Positions 41,234 to 49,546 of a stretch of 56,903 bases of DNA are shown here, in pieces; position 1 is the first letter of the stretch, and each line of letters begins with the position of its first letter. The stretch covers positions 1 to 56,903 of the forward strand of contig CATLIX010000018.1 in NCBI GenBank assembly GCA_949959185.1, read 5' to 3'. Below the pieces are notes generated by a model, which was given only the letters and a program-made list of their open reading frames with translations, had not been told where the DNA came from and searched no databases. The translations under genes were made by a program, and so were the position numbers. Source of the DNA: an uncultured Eubacterium sp. (GTDB lineage: Bacteria > Bacillota > Clostridia > Lachnospirales > Lachnospiraceae).

Positions 41234-42544
41234 ATGGAATTCACAAAAAAACATGCTTACCGGGGAGAACTTTCTGTTCCCGGCGATAAATCCATTTCCC
41301 ACAGGGGAATTATGTTCGGCGCCATTTCCGGCGGCCTGACGGAAGTAACTAATTTTCTGCAGGGTGCGGACTGTCTTTCCACTATTTCCTGTTTCCGTCA
41401 GCTTGGTATTTCCATTGAAAATGACGGCTCCAGAGTTCTGGTACACGGCCGGGGGCTCCATGGCCTGACTCCGCCGGAACAGATTATGGATGTGGGCAAC
41501 AGCGGCACCACCCTGCGGCTGATTTCCGGTATTCTGGCAGGCCAGTCTTTCCAGAGCACCTTAAACGGCGATGCTTCTATCCGCAAACGCCCCATGAATC
41601 GCATTTTTATCCCTCTCGCGGAAATGGGGGCCCGTTTTCAGTGCTGGGACGCCGGGTCATTCCCTGATTTCCGTACAAAAACCAGCTCAGGCTGCGCGCC
41701 TTTTACCATTCAGGGCGGCAGTCTGAAACATATCCATTATCAGTCTCCGGTAGCCTCTGCACAGGTAAAATCTGCAATTCTCCTGGCCGGCCTTTACGGA
41801 GACGGTATCACAAAAGTAACGGAACCCGTACTGTCCAGAAACCATACGGAACTGCTGCTGGCCGGTTTCGGCGCCGATATTCTGTCCACGGACACCACCG
41901 CTGCCATCTGGCCGGAGCCAAAGCTGGAAGGGCAGGCTATCCATGTGCCGGGAGACATTTCTTCCGCCGCTTATTTTATCGCTCTTGGCCTCATCTGTAA
42001 CCAGGGAGAAATCCTGATTCGGAATGTGGGCGTCAATCCCACCAGAAGCGGTATCCTTCAGGTCGTGTATGCTATGGGAGGAAAACTGAGCCTTCTGAAT
42101 GAACGCGCCGTTTCCGGAGAACCTGTGGCTGACATTCTGGTAACTTCCAGCAGCCTTCACGGTACAACGGTGGAAGGAAGTATTATTCCCACTTTAATTG
42201 ATGAACTTCCCATTATCGCAGTGATGGCCGCATTTGCAGAGGGCACCACCGTGATTCGGGACGCCCAGGAACTGAAAGTAAAGGAATCTGACCGGATTGC
42301 CACCGTAACGGAGAATCTGAAGGCCATGGGGGCCGATATCACGCCCACAGAGGACGGAATGATTATTCATGGAGGCAATACCCTTCACGGCGCCCGGATT
42401 AAAACGTACGGCGACCACCGGATTGCCATGTCCTTTGCCATTGCAGGACTGAATGCGGAGGGAACCACCACCTTTGACGACGAAAACTGTGTAACCGTTT
42501 CCTATCCATCCTTTTATCAGGATCTGGAAAAACTGCTGGATTAG
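41234..42544 (+). CDS. aroA: 3-phosphoshikimate 1-carboxyvinyltransferase (EPSP synthase), class II
   Basis: I start at the ATG at 41234, which has AGAGGTG at a normal distance. The 436-residue enzyme joins phosphoenolpyruvate and shikimate 3-phosphate. Conserved parts are PGDKSISHRG (residues 16-25), GNSGTTLRLISG (88-99), NGDASIRKRPM (111-121), DELPIIAVMAA and KESDRI, and the late GDHRIAM. The NSGTTLRL plus SIRKRPM pattern places it in class II, which tends to tolerate glyphosate better than class I (family knowledge). It is cotranscribed with tyrA. The downstream terminator overlaps the convergent MATE gene. Confidence 0.95.
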   Translation: MEFTKKHAYRGELSVPGDKSISHRGIMFGAISGGLTEVTNFLQGADCLSTISCFRQLGISIENDGSRVLVHGRGLHGLTPPEQIMDVGNSGTTLRLISGILAGQSFQSTLNGDASIRKRPMNRIFIPLAEMGARFQCWDAGSFPDFRTKTSSGCAPFTIQGGSLKHIHYQSPVASAQVKSAILLAGLYGDGITKVTEPVLSRNHTELLLAGFGADILSTDTTAAIWPEPKLEGQAIHVPGDISSAAYFIALGLICNQGEILIRNVGVNPTRSGILQVVYAMGGKLSLLNERAVSGEPVADILVTSSSLHGTTVEGSIIPTLIDELPIIAVMAAFAEGTTVIRDAQELKVKESDRIATVTENLKAMGADITPTEDGMIIHGGNTLHGARIKTYGDHRIAMSFAIAGLNAEGTTTFDDENCVTVSYPSFYQDLEKLLD

Positions 42545-42548
42545 ACTT

Positions 42549-42582
42549 ATCTTCTGCCTTTCAGGCAGAAGATTTTCTTTCT
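42549..42582 (+). terminator. aroA terminator overlapping the MATE stop codon
   Basis: ATCTTCTGCCT (42549-42559) pairs with 42563-42573, followed by TTTCTTTCTTT. The right arm and T run encode the last residues of the convergent MATE protein. Confidence 0.8.
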
Positions 42583-43874
42583 TTCAGATACCACAGAATT
42601 CCAGGGACTGCTACCAGCAGTTCCGTAATGGGAAAGGTAAGCCACAGCCCGGTCATCTGCCACAGGGCAGACAGCAAAAAAATCAGGGGGATAATTACAA
42701 CAAATCCCCGGAGAATGGAAATCGCGCCTGCCGGCCCCGGACAGTCCCTGGAAGTGAAATACATGGCCAGCACAATATTGATTCCTGCGAATAAACCGCC
42801 GGTAAAATAGTATTTCATTCCCGAAACCGCAATCTCCTGCAGCATTACATTCCCTTCTCTGTTAAAGGCTCCTGCAATGCTGTCTGCCTGAACAAATACC
42901 AGCCCGTAAATCAGAACTGACAATAAAATCACCGTAATTACCGCATATCGGAATACAGCCTGAACCTCCTCTTTTCTCCCTGAGCCATAATATCTGCTCA
43001 GCAAAGGCTGAATCCCCTGAGCAATCCCTGTATACAGCGCAATCACCACCAGAGACAGGTTGGCAATTACCCCATAGGCCGCCACTCCGATATTTCCCTG
43101 AAGCCCAAGCAGCATACTGTTGAAAATAATCATCACAATTCCGGAAGACAGCTCTGTCACCAGAGACGGAACCCCTCCTGCCAGAATAAATCTGCTCTCA
43201 GAAAGAGACGCCTTTCCCTTTCTGAAATGGAATCCATGATTTTTCTGTAAAAAATGCGGAGACATCAGAGCCATACTGACAAGGGGTGATGTTCCGGTTG
43301 CAAAAACAGCGCCGAACATTCCCATATCCAGAGGAAAAATCAGAATATAATCCATCAGAATATTGGAAAAACTTCCTCCCACCATAGCCCTCATGGACAA
43401 TCCTGGCACTCCGTCATTCCGCACAAAACAGATCAGGATTTCATTGAGCAGAAATGCCGGGAAAAACAGCATCAGAACTCTCAGGTATGTTTTGCACATT
43501 TCATAAACTATTCCTTCCGCACCCAGCAGGCGGGCAATTACCTGTGAACCAGACAGGCCCATTCCCATAAATACTGCCGACAGCAGAACCCCCATCTTCA
43601 GGGTGCAGGTAAAAACCCGGTCTCCTTCTTTCTCTCTGCCCTGGCTTTTCAGAATAGTATATCTGGTAGCTCCGCCCATACCCAGCATCAGGCCGCTTCC
43701 ATGAATAAAACTGTAAACGGGAATCGCCAGATTCAGAGCTGCCAGTCCGTCCGCTCCCATTCCTCCCGCCACAAAAAAAGTATCCGCCAGGATATAACAG
43801 GATAAAGCCGTCATCCCCAGCATATTCAGAACAGAATATTTTATAAATTCTTTCAGACATATGTTATGTTTCAT
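42561..43874 (-). CDS. MATE family efflux transporter
   Basis: The ATG at 43872-43874 (MKHNICLKEFIKYSVLNMLG) has TCAGGAGG upstream; the in-frame region before it contains an attenuator-like hairpin and is not coding. The 437-residue protein has about twelve membrane helices arranged as two MATE halves. Typical parts are ADTFFVAGGMGADGLAALNL in the first half and GVAAYGVIANLSLVVIALYT plus GIAQGIQPLLSRYYGSGR in the second. It likely exports drugs or cationic compounds by Na+ or H+ antiport. The substrate cannot be told from sequence. Confidence 0.9.
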   Translation of the reverse strand: MKHNICLKEFIKYSVLNMLGMTALSCYILADTFFVAGGMGADGLAALNLAIPVYSFIHGSGLMLGMGGATRYTILKSQGREKEGDRVFTCTLKMGVLLSAVFMGMGLSGSQVIARLLGAEGIVYEMCKTYLRVLMLFFPAFLLNEILICFVRNDGVPGLSMRAMVGGSFSNILMDYILIFPLDMGMFGAVFATGTSPLVSMALMSPHFLQKNHGFHFRKGKASLSESRFILAGGVPSLVTELSSGIVMIIFNSMLLGLQGNIGVAAYGVIANLSLVVIALYTGIAQGIQPLLSRYYGSGRKEEVQAVFRYAVITVILLSVLIYGLVFVQADSIAGAFNREGNVMLQEIAVSGMKYYFTGGLFAGINIVLAMYFTSRDCPGPAGAISILRGFVVIIPLIFLLSALWQMTGLWLTFPITELLVAVPGILWYLKERKSSA

Positions 43875-43884
43875 GGTTTTTCCT

Positions 43885-43946
43885 CCTGAAAAAAGTACCA
43901 GCACTTTCTGTCTTCCATGGCCTGACGACAGAAAAGCTGGCACTTA
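43885..43946 (-). promoter_or_regulatory. Attenuator-like hairpin in the MATE leader
   Basis: On the minus strand GCCAGCTTTTCTGTC is followed after 14 bases by GACAGAAAGTGCTGG and then TACTTTTTT, directly before AGGAGG. This is an imperfect 15-bp stem plus T run inside the leader, so it could terminate transcription or hide the ribosome site conditionally. Confidence 0.5.
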
Positions 43947-44024
43947 ACTCTTACCCGGCGGCAAAAATCAGCCTGTTCTTATATTACGTTTTATCTGAAA
44001 TTATCATACATATTGTTTCTCAAA

Positions 44025-44366
44025 TCACCAGGACCAGCTGATATAACCATCCGGTGTGCTCGTATATGTCTTGCCCTTTACCTTTTTATTTGCCACTACT
44101 TTACAGTAAACCTTTCCTTTCGAAGCAGAAGAAGCATATTTCAACACATACTTTGTCTTTGACGTGGTCGCCACTTTCTTCCATTTTGATTTTGGACTTT
44201 CATAAACTGGCCTTTTTTTATTTTACCGGCAGATATCAGCACTTCTTTTTTCGAGGTGGCTTTGCCATTTTTATCATGCACTGATTTTAAATCTTTCGCA
44301 GCCACGCTTTTCTTCTGAACCCGTTTCCGTCTTAACTGACGTCACTTTTCCTGGAAGTACAGACAT
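44025..44366 (-). pseudogene. Decayed fragment of a surface-type protein gene
   Basis: Reading the minus strand from an ATG at 44366, coding continues only if two frame changes are allowed: one near 44310 in an A-rich stretch and one near 44214 in a run of seven A. The reconstructed chain includes SVAAKDLKSVHDKNGKATSK, then ISAGKIKKGQF, then TKYVLKYASSASKGKVYCKV, and ends TPDGYISWSW. The Lys/Ser/Thr-rich beta pattern resembles repeats of secreted cell-surface proteins. No signal peptide or full domain remains, so it is a remnant. No other gene is seen between 43875 and 44385. Confidence 0.6.
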
Positions 44367-44385
44367 GGTGACAATTTTTGACATA

Positions 44386-44937
44386 TTATGAAAAAGAATC
44401 AACATCCTCTTCTTCCCGCTCCACCGGCTTCCAGGCTTTCCCGAAATTCACATCGCGAAACAGGGCTGCCAGGCCGGTAATCTGTTTCAGCCGCAGAATT
44501 TCATCTTTGCTCATGCCCATATGCTTTGCAATCCATTCGTCCGACCTGCCGATTTCGTGAAGTTCTCTGATGATATTACTCATCAAATCCACATCATGGC
44601 TGCCTCTGGCCCGGTTATGCCTTATGGTGCTGGCCATCCGGTTGGAAATGGACTTGTCAATGACAGTTACCGGAAGCATACCGTTTTCCCTCTCATAAAT
44701 ATCCTTATGCTCTTTCATAATCCGATAACGGTGAAATCCGTCCACAATCACATAAACGTCTTCTTTTTTGGAGTAATAACATACAATGGGCATGGTGTAA
44801 CCGTCCTCTTTGATACTGTCGTAAAGAAGCCGCATTTCCGGCGGCGCAACCGCATTGGGGTTATAAGAATTGGGTACGATTTTTTCTATGGGCACCGGTA
44901 CTACCCGGTATGCCGGACTTTTGTATGCACTGTTCAT
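44386..44937 (-). CDS. ParB-like protein, IbrB type
   Basis: This 183-residue protein begins with a ParB/Srx fold: VPVPIEKIVPNSYNPNAVAP, LYDSIKEDGYTMPIVCYY and the box DGFHRYR at about 66-72 that replaces the usual G-E-R-R motif. A helical part with IRELHEIGRSDEWIAKHMGM, a likely HTH like that of ParB, follows. It starts 33 bases after the PP-loop gene stop and has CGGAGG upstream. The pair matches E. coli IbrA/IbrB, which were described as activators of the immunoglobulin-binding eib genes. The biochemical role of such pairs is not established. The protein might bind DNA or a nucleotide (inference). Confidence 0.8.
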   Translation of the reverse strand: MNSAYKSPAYRVVPVPIEKIVPNSYNPNAVAPPEMRLLYDSIKEDGYTMPIVCYYSKKEDVYVIVDGFHRYRIMKEHKDIYERENGMLPVTVIDKSISNRMASTIRHNRARGSHDVDLMSNIIRELHEIGRSDEWIAKHMGMSKDEILRLKQITGLAALFRDVNFGKAWKPVEREEEDVDSFS

Positions 44938-44970
44938 TCTGAAAATCCTCCGTATCTTTTGTCCATATTT

Positions 44971-46290
44971 TTACTTTTCCGCAAATTCACCGTATTTTCT
45001 TCGTATGGCTTCAATCTGTGCCTTTTCCCTGCTGGTCAGTCCAAATCCCATAAATCTGCAGATGTGGTCGTTTCTCAGGATACAGTAGCACATGCGCTTC
45101 CAGCTTGGAATGTCTTTGGTGGTTTTAATGTCATCTGTGTCGTCGGGTATTTTCCCGGTAAATACAATTCTGGAACTTTTATTCACCGTATAATTGGAAA
45201 TCCCGTTTCTGCGAATCTGATAACCGTGATCCAGCAGTTCCTGAATGGTTTCTTCCGACAGGCCGCCGCCGGTCTCATGCCAGAACCGCATGGAAGTCCG
45301 GAATTTTTTCACATAATTATTGCGGATTCTCACCGGAAGGGTGTCCAGCAGAAATTTCGTGTAGGATTCCCAGGTATGCCCCTCCGGAAGGGTAATATTC
45401 CGGTAGCCCAGAGCTTTGGTTCTGGCATACACCGCGCCGAAATTGGCGCCCCGCACCCGGCCTACCAGTCTGGCCCAGATTTCCGGATCAATGACCCGGT
45501 ACAGATTCAGGCTGTCTCTGGCATAATCGTTAAAGGGAGAAGCCACCCGCATCTGGCTGGGCTTTAAGCCGGCCATATAATACAGGTCATACAGTTTGTT
45601 ATAATCATATCCGAATTTGAAATTAGCCGCCCACACGTCATTGTTGGTCCAGTCATAAAGAGGCGACGCACACCAGACGTCCTTAAACTGTTTGGAAATC
45701 CAGCATTCTCCTTTGTATCCGTATTTCCGGTTCAGAAAACCGCTGTACCGCTGCAGGGATTCTTCCGCCCGTATGCCCAGCAGGCAGACGGTTTTCTTCC
45801 TGCCATGCTGCTCCTTATAAAATCTTCCGAACTGTTTTGCCAGATTTTCCTGTGGCATCCGGTAACGGTAATGGGTAAAGGGACGCTCCATATTGATTAC
45901 ATAGGGATATTGAGGCATGGGCCGCACCCAGATATCCTTTTTGGTGTCATCCCAGGGATACCAGTACATTTCATAGCTGCTGAGAGCTGTCCTTGTTGCC
46001 ATGGGAAGGCAGACCCAGTACAGGTCCAGTTCATCCTCCAGCCGATGGAACGTCCGTTCCACATACTCTGTGGTTACCGTATACTGGGCCTCAAAATCCT
46101 GATGAAACAGCCCTACGGTCCGGGCCGGATAATACTGGCGTTTAAAATCCAAAAACAGATTCAAAAGCACCCCGCTGTCTTTTCCTCCGCTGAAGGAAAC
46201 ATAAATATTGTCAAATTCCTGAAACAGAAAATGAAATCTCTGCTGCAGTGCCTCGTACACATCTTCTTTCTGGTATTCCCGAATCATCAT
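44971..46290 (-). CDS. PAPS reductase-like PP-loop protein with DUF3440, IbrA type
   Basis: This 439-residue protein carries the ATP-pyrophosphatase PP-loop SFSGGKDSGVLL at residues 32-43, as in PAPS reductase/DndC-like enzymes. The reductase domain (to about 235) includes CLLGIRAEESLQRYSGFLNR and SPLYDWTNNDVWAANFKFGYD. The C-terminal half matches DUF3440 (ESYTKFLLDTLPVRIRNNYV, then WKRMCYCILRNDHICRFMGF). The Cys of the ECGLH motif used by sulfate-assimilation reductases is absent. No sulfate-assimilation genes are nearby. It forms an operon with the IbrB-like gene under its own promoter and may adenylate or modify a nucleic acid or other substrate; this is an inference. Confidence 0.85.
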   Translation of the reverse strand: MMIREYQKEDVYEALQQRFHFLFQEFDNIYVSFSGGKDSGVLLNLFLDFKRQYYPARTVGLFHQDFEAQYTVTTEYVERTFHRLEDELDLYWVCLPMATRTALSSYEMYWYPWDDTKKDIWVRPMPQYPYVINMERPFTHYRYRMPQENLAKQFGRFYKEQHGRKKTVCLLGIRAEESLQRYSGFLNRKYGYKGECWISKQFKDVWCASPLYDWTNNDVWAANFKFGYDYNKLYDLYYMAGLKPSQMRVASPFNDYARDSLNLYRVIDPEIWARLVGRVRGANFGAVYARTKALGYRNITLPEGHTWESYTKFLLDTLPVRIRNNYVKKFRTSMRFWHETGGGLSEETIQELLDHGYQIRRNGISNYTVNKSSRIVFTGKIPDDTDDIKTTKDIPSWKRMCYCILRNDHICRFMGFGLTSREKAQIEAIRRKYGEFAEK

Positions 46291-46347
46291 CCGTTTTATC
46301 CTCTGTATTCTTTATGTAATTTCCATTTTTTTCCATTTTTCTTCCAT

Positions 46348-46376
46348 ATCATACTTCAAGTGGATTTTTTTTGCAA
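46348..46376 (-). promoter_or_regulatory. Promoter of the ibrA/ibrB-like pair
   Basis: Minus-strand TTGCAA (46371-46376) and TATGAT (46348-46353) are 17 bases apart, about 60 bases before the start codon. It is back to back with the glycerol dehydrogenase promoter. Confidence 0.6.
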
Positions 46377-46394
46377 CCTTTTTCCCTTTCTCCG

Positions 46395-46423
46395 TTGACA
46401 GACACCAGAACAGGGCATACAAT
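46395..46423 (+). promoter_or_regulatory. Promoter of the glycerol dehydrogenase gene
   Basis: TTGACA (46395-46400) and TACAAT (46418-46423) are 17 bases apart, close to consensus. Confidence 0.75.
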
Positions 46424-46474
46424 GAATACATGCAGCAAACAACCATCAGACACAACCAAAGGAGGTATTTTTAC

Positions 46475-47572
46475 ATGGCAAACATTTTAATCAGCCCGAA
46501 CAAATATGTGCAGGGCGCAGGGGAAATGAAAAAACTGGGGGAATACGCTGAAAAATACGGCAAAAAAGCTCTGATTCTGATTACAGCATCAGGCTTTAAG
46601 AGAATTGGGGATATTGTGGAAGGCAGCTTCGCAGGAAAGGAAGTCAGTACTGTCTTCGACTATTTTAACGGGGAATGCAGCAAAACAGAAATCAATCGAT
46701 TAATTAAAGTTGCGGAAGACAATCAGTGCGAAATGATTATCGGTATCGGCGGCGGTAAGATTCTGGATACTGCCAAGGCTGTGGCATACCATAAATCTCT
46801 TCCGGTTCTGATCTGCCCCACCATTGCCTCCACCGACGCTCCCTGCAGTGCGTTGTCTGTCATTTATACGGACGAAGGGGTGTTTGAAGAATACCTGTTC
46901 CTCCCGGCCAATCCAAATCTGGTCCTGATGGATACGGAAATCGTTACAAAATCTCCGGTTCGTCTGACGGTATCCGGTATGGGAGACGCGCTGGCTACTT
47001 ATTTCGAAGCAAGAGCCTGCAAAAACAGCGGAGCAGCTACCTGTGCAGGCGGCCTGGCAACTTCTGCTGCAATGACTCTGGCAGAACTGTGTTTTAACAC
47101 ACTGATGGAGGAAGGCATGAAAGCAAAACTGGCCCTGGAAGCAGGCGCATGTACTCCCGCAGTGGAAAAAGTCATCGAAGCAAACACTCTCTTAAGCGGT
47201 ATTGGTTTTGAGAGCGGCGGTCTGGCAGGAGCGCACGCCATTCACAACGGACTGACCGTACTGGAAGAATGCCATCACATGTATCATGGTGAAAAAGTAG
47301 CGTTCGGAACCATCACCCAGCTTGTACTGGAAAACATTCCTGCCGATGAGCTGGAAGATATCATTACCTGGTGTATCGACCTGGGACTTCCGGTTACCCT
47401 GAAGGAATTAGGCGTGGAAGAAGTGACAGACGAAAAGATTATGGCAGTAGCCGCTGCCGCATGTGCGGAAACTGACACCTTACATAACATGCCTTTTGAA
47501 GTTACTCCGGAAACCGTTTGCGCTGCTATCAAAGCTGCTGACGCATATGGACATTACTACCTTGGAAGATAA
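46475..47572 (+). CDS. gldA: Glycerol dehydrogenase
   Basis: The ATG at 46475 has AAAGGAGG upstream, giving 365 residues. The iron-type alcohol dehydrogenase family is shown by the NAD-binding IGIGGGKILDTAKAVAY (about 90-106), PTIASTDAPCSALSVIY (about 116-132), the metal Asp in SGMGDALATYFEARA, and His ligands in GLAGAHAIHNGL and ECHHMYHGEKVAFGT. It oxidises glycerol to dihydroxyacetone with NAD+, or works in the reverse direction in fermentation. It stands alone with a strong promoter. No dihydroxyacetone kinase gene is nearby. Confidence 0.92.
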   Translation: MANILISPNKYVQGAGEMKKLGEYAEKYGKKALILITASGFKRIGDIVEGSFAGKEVSTVFDYFNGECSKTEINRLIKVAEDNQCEMIIGIGGGKILDTAKAVAYHKSLPVLICPTIASTDAPCSALSVIYTDEGVFEEYLFLPANPNLVLMDTEIVTKSPVRLTVSGMGDALATYFEARACKNSGAATCAGGLATSAAMTLAELCFNTLMEEGMKAKLALEAGACTPAVEKVIEANTLLSGIGFESGGLAGAHAIHNGLTVLEECHHMYHGEKVAFGTITQLVLENIPADELEDIITWCIDLGLPVTLKELGVEEVTDEKIMAVAAAACAETDTLHNMPFEVTPETVCAAIKAADAYGHYYLGR

Positions 47573-47656
47573 TTTTTTATTTTGCGAAATTTTTGCAAGG
47601 ATTTCGGTTGCTGCGTCGTATTATAAGTAAAAGACTGGAATTGGGAGGAATTGGGA

Positions 47657-48169
47657 ATGAATTTTTTTAAGAACTGCAAAAAAGCCCTGGCCGCTGTAAT
47701 GGCAACTGTTGTTCTGGCAGGCAGTTTTTCTGCACCTGTAATGGCTCACGGGCATCATGGCGGCGGGCACCACAATTACAATGACGGCGGAACGAATTCC
47801 GGATTTAACTGCCCTTACCATCATACGCATCATGACAGTGAGGAAAGCTGCCAGAATTACTGCCCCTACCATCATGAAATCCACAGCAACCTTAAGAACT
47901 GCAATCATTACTGCTCTTACCACAAGACAGTACACAATAATCTCAAGAACTGTAACCATTACTGCTCTTATCACAAAACGGTTCATAAGAACCTCAGGAG
48001 CTGCAATCATTACTGTTCTTACCACAAAACGGTTCATAAGAACCTGAAAAGCTGCAGTCATTACTGCCCTTATCACAAAACCACTCACAAGAACATTAAG
48101 AGCTGTAAGAAATACTGCAAGTATCATAAGACCATTCATTCCAATGGAAAGGTTCATTCTGTTGCATAA
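47657..48169 (+). CDS. Secreted protein with tandem 17-residue Cys/His/Tyr repeats
   Basis: The ATG at 47657 has GGGAGGAA upstream and gives 170 residues. A signal peptide is clear (MNFFKNCKKALAAVMATVVL then AGSFSAPVMA, cleavage likely before HGHHGG). A His/Gly-rich stretch is followed by about six tandem units of CNHYCSYHKTVHKNLKS type, with pattern C-x-x-Y-C-x-Y-H-x-x-x-H-x-N, plus a partial unit at the start (FNCPYHHTHHD). Each unit has two Cys and two or three His, as in zinc-finger-like metal sites. The DNA repeats every 51 bases. I know no named family. Likely extracellular metal binding, e.g. Zn or Cu (inference). Confidence 0.8.
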   Translation: MNFFKNCKKALAAVMATVVLAGSFSAPVMAHGHHGGGHHNYNDGGTNSGFNCPYHHTHHDSEESCQNYCPYHHEIHSNLKNCNHYCSYHKTVHNNLKNCNHYCSYHKTVHKNLRSCNHYCSYHKTVHKNLKSCSHYCPYHKTTHKNIKSCKKYCKYHKTIHSNGKVHSVA

Positions 48170-48195
48170 TCACGGAATGACCAGGATATTTTTCA

Positions 48196-48247
48196 AAGTC
48201 CCCGGCTGCTGAAACATTTTTCTGTGTTTTCAGCAGCCGGGGACTTT
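48196..48247 (+). terminator. Terminator after the His/Cys repeat gene
   Basis: AAGTCCCCGGCTGCTGAAA pairs with its complement ending at 48246 across a short loop, followed by TTTTG. The stem is about 18 bp and GC-rich, and can also stop the convergent broken ATPase gene. Confidence 0.8.
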
Positions 48248-48294
48248 TGCTGTAAAATCTGGAACAGATTTCTCTTTATTTACCTTCCTGATTG

Positions 48295-49453
48295 TCAAAG
48301 GGAATCGATATCGGTGCTTCCGGTGAACATATGATTTGTCTCCCGTTGCTGTATCTGTCCGATTTTGTTACTTTTACATAATGAAACCGAAGTCAGGATA
48401 TAGGGGCTGTGTGTCGTAATCAATACAGAACTGTGATTGATATTTGCAAAATAAGCGATAAATTCAACCAGCTTATGCTGCAGAGAGGGATATAAATGGG
48501 CCTCCGGCTCTTCAACAATTACAAATGCTTCTTCTTTTTTTACATCAGAATGTACAGTTGATTCAACAGCCATAACACTTCCTGCTGTCCTGACGAGGCA
48601 AAATTGATTGTTATCTTTTCATCCGAAGATTCACCGCCCGGTACAACGATATATTCTTTTCCCTCCGAATACTGATAATCCCCCTTCAAATCAGAAATTA
48701 TCATTTCCGATGTTTTTTCAACATCAAATTTTCGTTCTCCATCCGGATAGCGCTTATGAACATTTCGAATTCCATCTGAAAATAATCCATGAATATTATC
48801 AATAATCTGCATAAACTGTCTGGTTATTAAATCCAGATTTTCATTTTCAATCAGGGAACGGTTATTAACCAGCAATGCAATCATACTGCGCCCGGCCGGT
48901 ATATAATAGGTTTCTTTATAGTCATCAAATATCTGATTCACACTGTTCCTGAAATTATCGTAATTCCGCAGCCGCTCTCTGCTGGCATAGGCAAGGCTGA
49001 TAACAGTAGTATCCTGCTTTTGCTGATACAATTCCAGTGCCTCTTTCTCTAATTTCTCTATCTCATAATTCAGTTTTGGAGAATAAATAACATTAAAAAA
49101 TTTTTTATCTCCTTTTTTCAATTTTACCTCAATCCAGATAGTATCTGTATATTCATACTTTAAATGCAGACGTTTATCCAAATCCCAGCTATACCCAAAC
49201 AGTGACATCAGAACTGACTTCAGTTCTTTTTTTAAACCTTATGGAATCCGCCGCTGACATCTTTTCCATTGTAAAGGGATGTATCATACAACTGGCAAAG
49301 ATAATCTGCCAGCGTGGTTTTTATAATCCTGAAAAAATATACCGCCTTTGCCACAGTGCTTTTCCCTGTTGCCTGTTCCCCGATAAGCAGATTAAAATCC
49401 TTCACTTCCAGTTCCTTCACAGGCCCCATATATTCTATCTGAATCTTATGCAA
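48295..49453 (-). pseudogene. AAA ATPase (OLD/SMC-like) broken by two frameshifts
   Basis: Three reading frames together encode one ATPase. The first (49453 down to 49232) starts MHKIQIEYMGPVKELEVKDF and has Walker A GEQATGKST. The second (to 48540) holds the middle, with YIPAGRSMIALLVNN and the signature-like SSGQQEVLWLLNQLYI. The third (to 48295) has the Walker B region VIVEEPEAHLYPSLQHKLVE and the sensor SSVLITTHSPYILTS. Both junctions are -1 changes at runs of seven A (49227-49233 and 48535-48541 on the plus strand as T). A single added base before each run would restore one frame of about 385 residues. The family includes defence-related ATPases; no partner nuclease is adjacent. Confidence 0.8.
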
Positions 49454-49546
49454 TTATCTCACTCCCTGACATTTTTATTTGCTTCATTCCCACACATGAT
49501 ACTTTACTCTATCACACTGTTCATACACCTGTCAAATAAGCAAAAT

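Noticed and set aside
44971-46290. CysH in assimilatory sulfate reduction
   Set aside because: The PP-loop is present but the C-terminal Cys motif of CysH is not, there is a DUF3440 half and a ParB-like partner, and no cysD, cysN or sulfite reductase genes are near.
47621-48157. 178-codon frame on the minus strand opposite the repeat gene, with VMIAALKV-like repeats
   Set aside because: It mirrors the His/Cys repeats on the other strand; it has no ribosome site and begins inside the other gene.
47760-48166. CRISPR-like array suggested by regular 51-base repeats
   Set aside because: The repeats are directly adjacent, have no unique spacers, and encode an in-frame secreted protein.
48295-49453. 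Programmed frameshifting to join the ATPase parts
   Set aside because: The 0-frame stop TAA lies at the 5' edge of each A run, so a ribosome would stop before the slippery bases; no proper X XXY YYZ heptamer is in register.
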